Shown one piece after another: positions 9,090 to 20,506 of a stretch of 64,000 nucleotides of DNA. The position numbers were made by a program, and so were the translations under genes. Under the pieces are notes generated by a model that was not told the DNA's origin, did not search any database, and saw only the letters and a list, made by a program, of their open reading frames with translations. The stretch is from Allacma fusca (lineage: Eukaryota; Arthropoda; Collembola; Symphypleona; Sminthuridae). The DNA lies in assembly GCA_947179485.1 (NCBI GenBank), contig OX359247.1, forward strand, positions 55,339,131 to 55,403,130, given 5' to 3'. Each line of letters opens with the position of its first letter. The first letter of the stretch is position 1.

Positions 9090-10990
9090 ATATCGTGATA
9101 ATCCAGGTTGAAACACTCTATATTTGTGGCACTATTAATTTTAATGAATTTTCCTTGAAAGTCTTCCTGCGCATACAAGGTTGCACTTTGACTGTATCTG
9201 TTCACAAGCCCTGGTAGTCTCGGAATTTCTGTTCAAAAAAAATATTGACTAAAATAAACTTTCAACGAAGAAATATCACGGGAGAGTCACGGGTGACTGA
9301 AGGCTCCCCCCCTGAATAAGTTGGGGATCAAAATGGTAGATACATCAATCTCACCGATTTCGCAGTTATTGCCACAGTCGTTCCCAAAATAGTCTGATTC
9401 TGGTCTGGGGATGCAGTAATCACAAGAACCGTCTTGGAGGACACACCAGAAATAAATGCTGCCTCTCGGATGACATTGTGTGAAGCAATGACTCCCTCTT
9501 GATCCAATAGGCGATACAAATGCAATAGGAAGTTGGACGCTACATAGTCGGGCAGATACTATTCCATTGTATTTATTACAAGTAGCAAGATTCTTCCAGC
9601 AATCAGACTCGGTTTCGGAAGTAAGTTCAAAGAAGTTGCCGGTGCATCCTATATTATCATAAAGACGGACACAACTGGAGTCGAGATGCACGGAAGAAAT
9701 GTTTGTCTTGAGAGTCATCTCTGAGGTCAACGTGTGAGGGAAATTTTGACAGCGGTCCCTCTCAATATTGTCTGAAGAGAGTACTAGTTTCTTCCCCTTG
9801 AAATTTGTACCTTCGTACAGGGCCACTGATTGTGGAAATGTGACTGAAAGGAAATAAAAAAACATTTTTCCACCTGTCGTTCTAACAACCCTGAAAGTCT
9901 CAACCTATTGGGTATTTACCACTTAATGTGCAATTCCCATCACATTCATTCCCAAGGAAATCCATTCCTTCCCTTGGGGAGCAATAGGCCCAAGATTCGT
10001 TTTTCAAATTACACCAAAAATAAGGCTTCCCTCGGGTCTCACACTTATCAACACAACATTCCCCTCCATTCGCTATGAACTCACATTTCTCCTTTTTCGT
10101 GTTAAAAATTGAGTCACAAAAGCTAACTGATGTTGTTTTGTCATTGAATTCACAATTTGTGAGGTCAACATGACAGTTTACATTGTCGTTAAGACTAAGC
10201 CTGAGCTCTGTTCCTGTACAACCTATCTGCTCGTGAAGAATTAAGCAAGACTGTCCGACGTCCACGGATGAGGCCTTATTATCAAAATTCGCTTGGTTAC
10301 TGTTTACATATCTAATATTGATACACCGATTGTGATCTGCATCCTGGATCTCCAAGTAACTTTCCCGGAAATGAGATTGTTCGAATAGCACGGGCTTTGT
10401 AGGAGATACTGTGGAATGGAACACATGAAAATTCTAAATAAATTATATAAGGAGAGTGAAATGTGAATTAACGAATTGACAAAGTAGGACTATGCCTGCG
10501 TTGGAGCAGCTGTTAATATCGCAGTCATATCCAAATGGATCTGTGCCAGGCCTTGGGGAGCAGTAATCGTTTGAGCCATTTTCTAATTGACAATGAAAGT
10601 AAAGTCCATCATGGGAGTGGCACTCGTCCTTACAGGGAAGCCCTGTTGTTACTCCAAAAGTTTTATTATACGGCTCAGGCAATTCTGTATCACAAAATCG
10701 AAACGATGAGACCTTGTCATTGTTACCACATTCGTCCAAATTGCTTGCACAATCTTCAAAATAGTCCTCGTCCAGTTCAAGAGCTTCTCCAAAGCAACCA
10801 ATGCTGTCGTACAAGTAAATGCAACTGGTGTTTCCCTCTAGTTGAAAGGAGCTGATGAAGTTATTGAATTTGAAAGAAGAGGCATTGCCCCTGTGGAAAT
10901 TGAAACAGTGGGTAGTGTTGTCCTTTGCAATTGTTAAATGTTTCCCGTCGAAATCCTTATGCTCGAATAGAATCACACCATTGACATTTC
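9090..10990 (-). pseudogene. Beta/gamma-crystallin multi-unit secreted protein, copy A, truncated by the retroelement
   Basis: Four exons, each a module with phase 1 on both sides: 10496-10990, 9920-10408, 9355-9843 and 9090-9228 (cut). Each complete module holds a two-motif Greek-key beta/gamma-crystallin domain (hallmarks such as LYEGTNFKGKK and RLYDNIGCTGN) followed by a cysteine tail with CxxxC, Y-F-W-C, Y-C-S-P-R-P-G and G-N-x-C-x3-C. The fourth exon keeps the first crystallin strand motif (LYAQEDFQGKF) and ends where the LTR begins. If the donor at 9355 is not used, exon three reads to a stop at 9287 and adds a 21-residue tail. The exon-1 donor is GC rather than GT. The signal-peptide exon of this copy was not found upstream. 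Paralogue of the gene at 56.7-61.1 kb. Probably extracellular; substrate unknown. Confidence 0.75.
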
Positions 10991-12105
10991 CTGAAATCAT
11001 ATATGGAGTTACACTCTATTGTGCAAGTTATTTTAACGGAGACAAATTCGAAGCAAAATTACATTTTGTCAAATATTTTAATAGAAATCCGAACCCATGT
11101 GCTTTTTCATAGATGGCTCTAGGGTTATTTTTTGTTCAGCGGATTTCCCTGCTGCGGATATAATTGAAGTTATTAAAAAAATCCAGAGATAAGTGAAAAC
11201 GGACATTTTTATCTTCGTCGGAATTCCCTTGTTGAACTTTAAGGTAAATGTTTCTCAAATTTGAGAAATATCGTTACTACATTATGTCACTTTGGTACGT
11301 AGTGATAAAATAAACTGGAAGTACTCAATACTACAAGTATGGCAGTAGCTGTGGTAAAGAGGTAGGTAAATTCTAAAAAACGTAGTAGTCAAAAAACTTG
11401 TTAATATTTGTGGACAGGGGTGTGAAGCTTGTTTTGACTTTTGGGTTTGGATTTTCCTTGATAAATGGAAAGCACAAAGTCATTAGTACCAAATGCTATG
11501 TAAAGAACTTCCAAAGCCTTGAGCAGACATAGTTTATAATGACATCTTGTATGCACAGTATCCTTTCTGTTCAAATATTAAAATGAAGAAAATTCTGTGT
11601 GCGGTAAGCCATGGATACAATTATCTTGTGAACATTTTTCATCCAACGCTACGCATCGGTTACCATTAACCTTGAGTTTGTTTCTGCCGACCTATATATA
11701 TGTATATCTTTTCGTGCAAATTGTATCCAGTGTAGAACGGATTAGCACATTGGTCCTAATTCACTAAGGGGCGGAGCGACAAATGAAGAAACTTAAACTT
11801 TATTAAAAACCATTTTATTAAAACCACTGTTTCAACTCTTCCATGCGTGTCTCACGCTGCCCCAGGATACCTAAAATTTTGCAAGACCGAACATATCCAA
11901 TGAGGCCTTCGACAACATCAAGTTACATCTGGCAGAACGGCTTCATGAGGGTAAGAAGGAAATAAAGAATTTGTACTATCGACCTACTGAGTCTTTAAGA
12001 TAAAGGCGATTGTAAAATTGGTTTGTTAAACGCTCTGTCAGAAAACTTTCCCGTAATCCAGTATGTTAAGTTCACCTTTTTTTTCAATAGAAACAAAGTT
12101 GTTAA
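10991..12105. other. Intergenic, no gene seen
   Basis: Only short unconvincing reading frames. I looked for the missing signal-peptide exon of the crystallin gene on the minus strand and did not find one. Confidence 0.5.
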
Positions 12106-12470
12106 TTGACCGGGGAGGAAGTGGATGAATTTTATTTTGGAAACAATAATGCATCTCCGGATGATGATAGAATGCTATTTGCAGACAAAACAATCATTAA
12201 TAGCGAACACTTAACAGTAGGTTAAGCTAGTAGTACAGTTTCAGACCCTGTGATTGTACTATTTTTACTTGATGAAATTACAAAATAAGCATGAAAATGC
12301 TCAAAATTGTTTAATTTTCGGAGGAAGCAGTTTTGGGTGAGGGACAATTGGCAATGTGGAATTGCCCAGAAGTTTTCCTCCACAGTGACACTGAATCCCC
12401 GGGGACACGGTTTAACAAAAAGCTGTTAATTAGCGTTTTGCAGACAAGTTGCAGGGGTATTTCTTTCCCA
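12106..12470 (+). pseudogene. Receptor tyrosine kinase fragment
   Basis: Two blocks resemble the RTK gene at 15.1-20.5 kb. Positions 12106-12220 match the juxtamembrane exon (EVDEFYFGN-like frame, same following GTTA). From about 12322 the glycine-loop exon (ILGEGQ-like) begins, but it passes after about 50 bases straight into sequence matching the intron end and exon that start at 19609 in the intact gene. The rest of the N-lobe, including the catalytic lysine, and the following exon are missing, so it cannot encode a kinase. Confidence 0.75.
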
Positions 12471-15136
12471 ACAACGCTTCAGCAGGAATCGATAATATCT
12501 TCGAACCTTGAATAATTTTGTATTTTGACTTCTACAAACAATAGATGCTAATTTGTAAGTGTTTGCTCGATACAATAAACATGTAAATGATAGAACTGTG
12601 GCTCATTATAAAAAGATTATTCAAATTTGTCTTTTCCCTGCTATTTACATGATTTGGCTTTAATGTATGAAAAACTCAATATAAATCTAGAAGAACTAAA
12701 GATTGAATCAAGTGCAGTACCTCGTTCAAACTCAGTGGTAAATCGGTATCAAATTTTGATTTTAATTTTAGAGTTTCAAAATTTTGACCTCGAAAGTTTG
12801 CAAAAACAGTCCATTTTTACTTATAAATTCGGATCATCTCTATTTTCTATAATGTACTTACCGTAGAACTCAGTACAACACCTCGTTAGAACCGCCTTAG
12901 TAATCCCCACTCAAATCTTTGTTTTAATTTACGGATATTAAATATTTTAATCGAGAATTTTTTAAAAACCCGTAAATTTGGATCTGTTTTTTGACATGTC
13001 ATTAATTTCGTCTAGGAGGAACAGTCTGAGACCTGCGCCCCCAATCAGGACTAACCGTCTTATGACGGAGTTTATAATAATTAAAAAATGTTTAATTCAT
13101 GTCTACTAATGCTCAAAACAAAAAAGCTGATTTTTGGACGACTTATTGTGACTCTCGTAAATTCGCAATAACTTTTGACTGAGATGCTGTGTCTCGAGTC
13201 TCGATTTTGTAATACATACCTCATTAAAGAGCTACGTATATGTCCTTCAAGCTTAAGTAATGTCAACCGAAGCTTCGAAATCCTAGTCGAAATTTTGGGG
13301 GGATATTCAAATTCGTTATTTTTTCTACCAAAATTTCAATATTTTTTCTGTCAAGAAGGAATTTTGTGAGACGTTTACTCCCCTCCTCTGGACAAGTTTA
13401 ATTTCAATGAAGTGGTCAAATACATTTTTAAAAATCAAATTTATAGTCATTGATCTTCAAAATTTCAAAAAACTCATTTTGAGAGCGATTGTGAAATTTG
13501 AAAAACCGCAGTACATTTTGACCTGGACGTTGCATCTTGGTTAATAATGCCTCATTAAAAACATGTTTAATTGCCTTCAAATTGAAAATCTAAAATCGTT
13601 TTGTCCAAAAATTTGAAATTTGGGAGGGAGGAAATTTCACATATTTTTGAATCAAAGTTTCGTTTTTTGTCTAGAATAAATCATATGATTGCGAGCGTTG
13701 GCCACCCCCCAGGTTACGCGTAGATGGCTAGGAGCTCATTTTTAAGAAATTTAATTGCAAAACAACAAAAATCATGATTGATTATATGATTCCCTCAGTT
13801 GTTTGAAGCAAATTCGTTTATTAATTTAATTAATTTAAATTTATTTCATTGAACTCAGTCAATTTTGGTTTCAATCTTTGTTTATTTTAACAAAAAATAA
13901 GTTTTAACGCTTATTGTTAATTGTAGGAAATGTTCTGGGCTTTCAGGAGAGCTTTCTCACATCTTTTGTGTTGAGAATTGTCGCCAGGACTCTTAAAAAA
14001 TGTAAGCAAAGTTGGGAGGGATTCATCGAGGTCTATGCAACAAATTTTAGAAAATCTGAAAAAACATTTGCTAGAAACCGGAATCTTCGTTTAGAGGATT
14101 CCATGACGACAGTTCACATGACAGAGGTCACTCCAGTCCACTTCGTCAATAAATGCGACTGACTCATCAATCCAAAGTGTAAGTAAAGAGCGAGAAATTC
14201 TGACTCAGGATGTTGTCACGCTTACGTTTAAGTATTTTTATGAAAATTGTATAATGTTAGATGTAAGAATCTTAATTTTAAGAGTTTTAATTTTGAGACT
14301 CTCAACGTATCATCCCTGAGTTCAGTTCAGCTGAGTTATTCCTTCCAGCTGTTTTTATTTCTAGTTGCTGATCTTTGATAAATTATGTATTTTTAGTTAT
14401 TAATCTTCTTATCAAATTTTCAGTTTCCTTTCCTAAAATAAATAACTTGCCTTTATTTTTTTCTAATTTATTATTCTAATTCCCAGTTTATTCAATCTTT
14501 GATTGCATCATTAATTAAAAGCACGATTGTTCATTTCGTTGTTTCAGCTTCAATGTTTAGCTTATTCACAGTTTCAGTGCATGACAATAAGCTAAGCCCT
14601 CACTATTGTATATTGTTTTGTTATAACAGTATGAACTTCAGTTACATCATCATTAGGAATTTTCAATGCGGTTGTTTACGGCCAAAAGAGCTCGCTCATA
14701 TTTGTGGCACAGTATTTCCTTCCTACTAAACCCCTGCCATGGTGTAGCATAGAAAGTTTTGAAGGACAAAATAAGTTTCCAAGGTATTTTTACATGCTTT
14801 AAAATTGTTTCCTGCGGTTTAATTTCATGAAGAAATCTTCCGAGTTTCCTTAAAAAACTACAACCTCTCTAAAGCACGCAACTCCGGGTTTGATCCAAAT
14901 AATAACCATGATTTCGATGTATGTTTCCTTATTTTTTCTTTGGAAGTTTGTTGTATTTCCCATGTACTGTAATATTACACTTGGAACTTCATTGGTTCAA
15001 CATTGTGTTACTATTAGCTAATTGTATGTAGGTTTCGGGAACAGTAGACTTTCTCAATCGTACTTTTTCCATTACTAGGAGTTTCTAGGTGACGTTCTAT
15101 ACATTCAAGTTTTCCAGAGTACTTCAATTCCGTCCA
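12471..15136. other. Intergenic, AT-rich, no gene seen
   Basis: Reading frames here are short (largest about 80 codons, near 13914) and lack recognisable domains. Holds AT-rich sequence and the presumed promoter of the RTK gene. Confidence 0.5.
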
Positions 15137-18100
15137 ATGGACTGCAAGTTGATGTTTGTCTTATTTCTCATTTATCGAAAGGGACATTTACAGGAGATAC
15201 AATTAGCAAAACTACCGGATATTTGGTATTGCTACTGTAATTCGACTGATTGTCTACCCTCAAAAGATTGTCATGGAAAGGTCAGTATAGATAGGAACGC
15301 ATTTGAATTTGGAAATATTTTTCCAAATTTGTTGGATATGGATGATCCAAGAATAATTCCAGAAGAATCCCCAAGTTCTTGTTTTAGGGTGCAGAGCGTC
15401 GTACCCTATCAGATGGCTTGCCCAGAAACCTTTTGTAAGCAGCTACAAATATTTTTAATCTAAGTTAATATACCCATTTTGGTATGTTAAAATGTAAATC
15501 CTGTAAATTAACTTTTGTAGGAATTTTCTGTCTTATATCAATATATTATGACAACACAGGAATATAAGAACTTATACATATTCTGGTGCTACGCGGTAAA
15601 ACTAAGACAATTGTATTATAATTATATGACTGACTGTGAATAACTAATTTAAGTATGTTAAGAGTATTATTATAAAACTATTTTAAGAATAACTAATTTA
15701 AGTAGGTTAAGAGTGTTATTATAAAACTATTTTAAGAAATAATGTACACGCATCTAAAGGTTGTAAGGGCTTATGCCATAAAATCGACCTGAATAAAGAT
15801 TATTATATATATATATATCAATATATTATTTCTGAAGGGATCCATTTGGAATGCCACAATCGATGGGATCAACTTGTACCAAGGAAATGCTGAAGGTATT
15901 TATACTCAAGAACTTTCCATCCCCATAAAATCACGAGGGTTCAGTAATTATTTGCGCTGCCAAAGTTTCCAGTCACCAGGCCAGACAGCTGGTATTTACC
16001 TCAACAATCGTATATCATTTCCGAAAAACAGTGTTCCCACAGGTAAACAAGTTGAAGGTGAGCGTGCTTGGAATATTTTCTACGTGGACAGTAGGGAAAA
16101 TGCGTTTATTAGGGAGACAGAAATTCAGCTAACTGTTCCATGCATGTCTAAGACCATGCCCAGACATTTATTCACAAGTCCGAACATCTCGGCTGATGCT
16201 TACGACTTTATTGAGCTCCGTCAATCAGAACGGCTTATTGAGGTAAAAGTAAGGAAATGGTGAGTATGCAATTTTAAATCATGATTAGAATATAGTAAGA
16301 ACAAAACATATTAAAATTAAAATTAATTCTCGTTGACTGATTACAGGGTCATGGAGGAAACAACGAGCACATATTTAACAATACCTATGACCCTCGGGTG
16401 GGCTTTAGAATAAAAACAAGCGGAATTTCAATTCTTAAGTCAAATTTTGAATGTATCTCAAAGCAGCCTCAGTATAAAGTTGTTATGACTCCAGTGAACC
16501 TAAGTAAGAATAAAAATGTACCCATAATTGATTTTAATTTGTTGAAAAATTAACATCAAGAAATATAAAAAACATAAAAATCTGAGGCCTCTTAAATGTG
16601 GGACTGTAATAACGGCAAAGAGGAAAATGTGAAGGACATTTGATTAATAATTACATGTAATAAATAATAGGGGATAAAATTGGAGCTAAGTTGTCACAAC
16701 GAAGAAGGGGAACGGTGCAATGTTTCCCATCGATTGTTAACATGGAAGTTAGCATAAAATTTGGTGCCTGTAATTCTATTTCGGAGTGTGACCTCAAATG
16801 GAAACCATGGGATCCTCATGTAACATTGTCCTACTATTTTGCATTGTGTATCATGCACATAATTACATACATTAGTACTATTTAATTTGGGTTATATAAT
16901 TTACTACTGCAATGTCTGTTACAATGTTATCACTTCAAATTGTTGGGTCATGGGGGAAAGCCTATTGTACCTCAAATAAATAATTGCACTATACAAATTC
17001 ACTTGGAATTGTAAAATTACAATCACTGTTCATCTTTCAGATCTTTAGCGTCGTTAAAAAACCCGGGAACGCCTTTGGTGTAGTGTCATTGGAAAATGAA
17101 GAAATTTATTCTACCTCTCGTAATGGGTGGGTTTATTTGTAGCTCAACGCTTAAACAGTGAATTTGAATCCAACTTAGTAATTTCTATACCAGCTTATAT
17201 TTTGAATGCTACAATTAATTTAAAAGATTTTTAGGATAAAACTGGACTACCCACATGGTTTCCTACACTGCTGCGGTTTGCGCCCAAAATATGATTCTCA
17301 AAATGAGTCTAGCGAATTGGAGTATGTCAGTGAGATGAAATACATGTTCACTGGATTGGACGGGAAGGCTTGTAAGGATTTGGCTTGAGAAGTGACACTG
17401 TAATATATTGATAGTAATAAATGATGCTATTTAAATCCATCACACGGAATAATAATTACTAGATTTCACCTCCGACGAAACACAGAGACGCAATGATGAG
17501 AGGATAATTGCTCTTGAGGAAGTGAGTTACTCAGAGGATGGCATGATCCGCACTTACGAGTGCAAGATCTCAACGTTTTTGCTTCTACCCAACATTCAAT
17601 TCCTAGTTCATTTTGATGATCCTATATTTGATCGGGAATCGACCATACGTACGTTGATAAAATATTGTTTACAACATAATTTCCAATATTTTCCACATTT
17701 TAAATTTGAAGTACAGTTAGACCAGGACATGACCCGGTGCCTCTCGAAGCCAGTATACAACAAGTACAGTGGAAGAAGCAAGAAGCAATAGCATCATGGC
17801 TACTTGTTCTGCCCATTCAATCTAATATGACAGGAATTACTTGCACGGCTCCACATATCAACGACAATATGATAGCTGACGTGGATATGAAAATATCAGA
17901 AAAAATAATTACAAACAGTAAAGAAAATTGTTCGCTCAAACCTAATATTTCTTCAATCTATGAAAACGTATATAAATTCCCTAGCAAATCCAACACATTT
18001 TGACCATGAATGAAGCCATATTAATTTAGAAGCAAATATATTTTAGCGTAATTTCATTACCCGATAACTTTTTTCCCTTATAAGATCTTTTTACTACACA

Positions 18101-20506
18101 AGTTTTTATAAATTTTAGTGCTAGATATCCTATGAAGAGACTTAGTAAATTGTAAATAGTTTGAGAATATCTAGTTGGACCTTAAAAATAACATCAGGTA
18201 TCAATCACAATCTGACGTATTCAATTTCTAAAAATGTTTTATGACACTTGCTCGGTTATTTTTTAAAAAATTCTTTTTTATGTATATGCCAGTTGGAATA
18301 ATAGGTTTTGGTACAAAATTTTTTAAAAGAAGAAATAATCCTTTAGTGCTAAAAAATAGTAGGGAATTTGTTGATGGGTAACTTTTGCCCTATGCTGCTC
18401 GGTGTAACGTTCGAAGAGCGCAGTTTTTTAAAGCAGCCCACGAATTATTGATGTCATTTGTCCGGATTGCGTAAAAATTTTGAACCAAATTTTAGGTAAA
18501 TGGGAAGCAAATACTGCATTTTATGTCGCAAGTTTTGCAATATTCATGTTTGCAATCCTACTTGCTTTGCTGGTGCTACTCTGGACAAAATATAAAACTG
18601 CAGTGGTGAGTCACTCCTTAATTTTGTAGAACGTTTTAAAATTGTCAACGTTTGAAATTCATGTCAGTCAAGTTTTCCGTTGCAGTAAAGCCATTTCATT
18701 GAAACTCATTTTTCTGGTTGAATAGAATAAAATCCGGAATCTTGCTGGGCACGAGGTTGATGAGTTTTTATTGGGGAACAAGAATGCACAGCGGGACCAA
18801 CACGGCATCCCATTGGATAGAATGCCATTTGAGGACAACAAAATCATTAGGAGTGAACATTTAAAAATAGGTTAGTACAACAGTGTCATAGAACTCTGTT
18901 CACACTTGTGAATTTATCGTTGTCACATGACATGAGCCAGGTTATACTCGTAAATGATTAAAATTGTTTCATGTTCAGAGGAAACCATTTTGGGCGAGGG
19001 GCAATATGGGATTGTGCAGAAGGGCACTTTAAATGGTCAGAGTGTGGCAGTGAAATCCTCCAAGTCAACTGCGGACATTGAGTATTTTAAAGCATTTCTG
19101 AAGGAAATTAAACTGATGGCTTACATAGGAGAGCACGAAAATGTTGTACGGTTTTGTGGAGCAGTGGTTGACAAAATTCAGGAAAGTAAGATATGCCGTC
19201 TATACATCTGTGTATGTATTTCCATACGTATAAATCACAATACTGGATGGACATCCATCATTTTATAATAATTGTTTTTTGAACTTACTCTTTATACATT
19301 TGTACTTCCATGCTGGTGTGGTGACCGCAGTTATTTTAATTCTATATACCTACATACCACAAAATTAAGGATTATTATAAAGTTATTATAATAAGGTTAA
19401 CACACTTTATTATCCACAGGGTTATGCTTTGCTGTAATAGAGCTAAGTCCTTACGGCAATCTAAACAATTACTTACGGACTCACTGTAATAAATACTCCG
19501 ATGAAAGCATGGAATTGTTAGAAACAATACATACCAGGTAAACTGGGATTCAGTAACGATTCGAGTTGATCTAAATGGCAGTAATTTTGAGTACCGTGTT
19601 TTTTCCAGTAACACTGGAAACCCTGGGATACAACTGAACAAAACTATCTTGATTAGTTTCTGCAGACAAATTGCAACCGGCATGGAATTTCTGTCCCAAA
19701 AAAAGGTGAATAAATATAACGCTATAAACATACATATTTTCCGCCGTCAGTCATTGGTATCCTGCCTGTTCATGTTCGTTATGAAATATAATTTACTACA
19801 GTGAGCAATGGCCTAAAATAATTTAAAATTGTAGGTAATTCATAGTGATCTAGCCGCGAGAAACGTACTCGTTTGGGATAAGGATGTGGTCAAAATCACG
19901 GATTTCGGATTGTCTCGACAGCTTTACAATTGCGCCAATTATACTAAGACAAGCCAAGTAAGCTCGGTAGATTGACATGCATGGTGGGAATGTTTATGCA
20001 AAGTGTGATGTCGACATTATCACACATGTCGAGCAGTCAGGAAGAATTGTGAGTCCGTATACAAAATTTAATTTCAGACCCCTCTACCTTGGCGTTGGAT
20101 GGCAATAGAATCGTTGCGGTTCTTTGACTTTTCTACAAAATCGGATGTGTGGAGCTATGGGGTGACAATATGGGAGATATTCTCTTTGGCTCAGGTTCCC
20201 TTTTCTGGGGTCAATTGGACTACGGACTTCGTGAGTCAACTAGAATCCGGATTTCGTCTTACGAGGCCCCGAAACTGCACTCCGGACATGTGAGTAATAT
20301 GTTAGTTATTATAGCTTCCGATTTTAGTTGCTCAAGTTTATGTAATTACCACAACCTTTGTTGTGTATAGATTTGATTGGATAACGAAGTGCTGGAAGAA
20401 TAAGCCTGAAGAAAGACCCACGTTTACAGAATGTAAACAGTTTTTCACCACAGCAAATCAATCAGTCAATCCCCTTGATGGTTGCAATTATGAAACTATT
20501 GTTTAA
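15137..20506 (+). CDS. PDGFR/VEGFR (Pvr)-like receptor tyrosine kinase
   Basis: Fifteen exons: 15137-15434, 15838-16242, 16347-16493, 17041-17126, 17235-17371, 17463-17648, 17717-17917, 18496-18605, 18726-18870, 18979-19185, 19420-19537, 19609-19705, 19835-19957, 20078-20289, 20371-20506. They give a signal peptide, an Ig-like cysteine-bearing ectodomain, a transmembrane helix (exon 8, ends before WTKYK) and a split tyrosine kinase. Kinase landmarks: GEGQYGIV loop, VAVK lysine, DFG, and [10 protein letters not shown] then SDVWSYGV in the activation and F-helix region. The catalytic loop reads HSDLAARN instead of HRDLAARN. Phases agree at every junction except the first (phase 1 into phase 0), and the coding sum is 1 modulo 3, so one extra base, perhaps in the TTTT at 15431-15434, is likely. 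In an ATG-initiated alternative the start could be 15089. Role by family: membrane receptor for growth-factor ligands. Confidence 0.8.
15642..15739. repeat. 49-bp tandem duplication in RTK intron 1
   Basis: Two adjacent copies beginning AACTAATTTAAGTA and ending AAAACTATTTTAAGAA, differing at a few positions. Confidence 0.8.
15745..15800 (+). mobile_element. LINE/SINE 3'-end remnant
   Basis: AAGGTTGTAAGGG and AAAATCGACCTGAATAAAGA followed by a TA tail. The same 3' end occurs on the minus strand at 59998-60060 with a TCTA tail, which is how retroposon 3' ends with simple-repeat tails look. Confidence 0.6.

Noticed and set aside
13914..14162. 82-codon frame
   Set aside because: No similarity, signal or splice context; expected by chance in this stretch.
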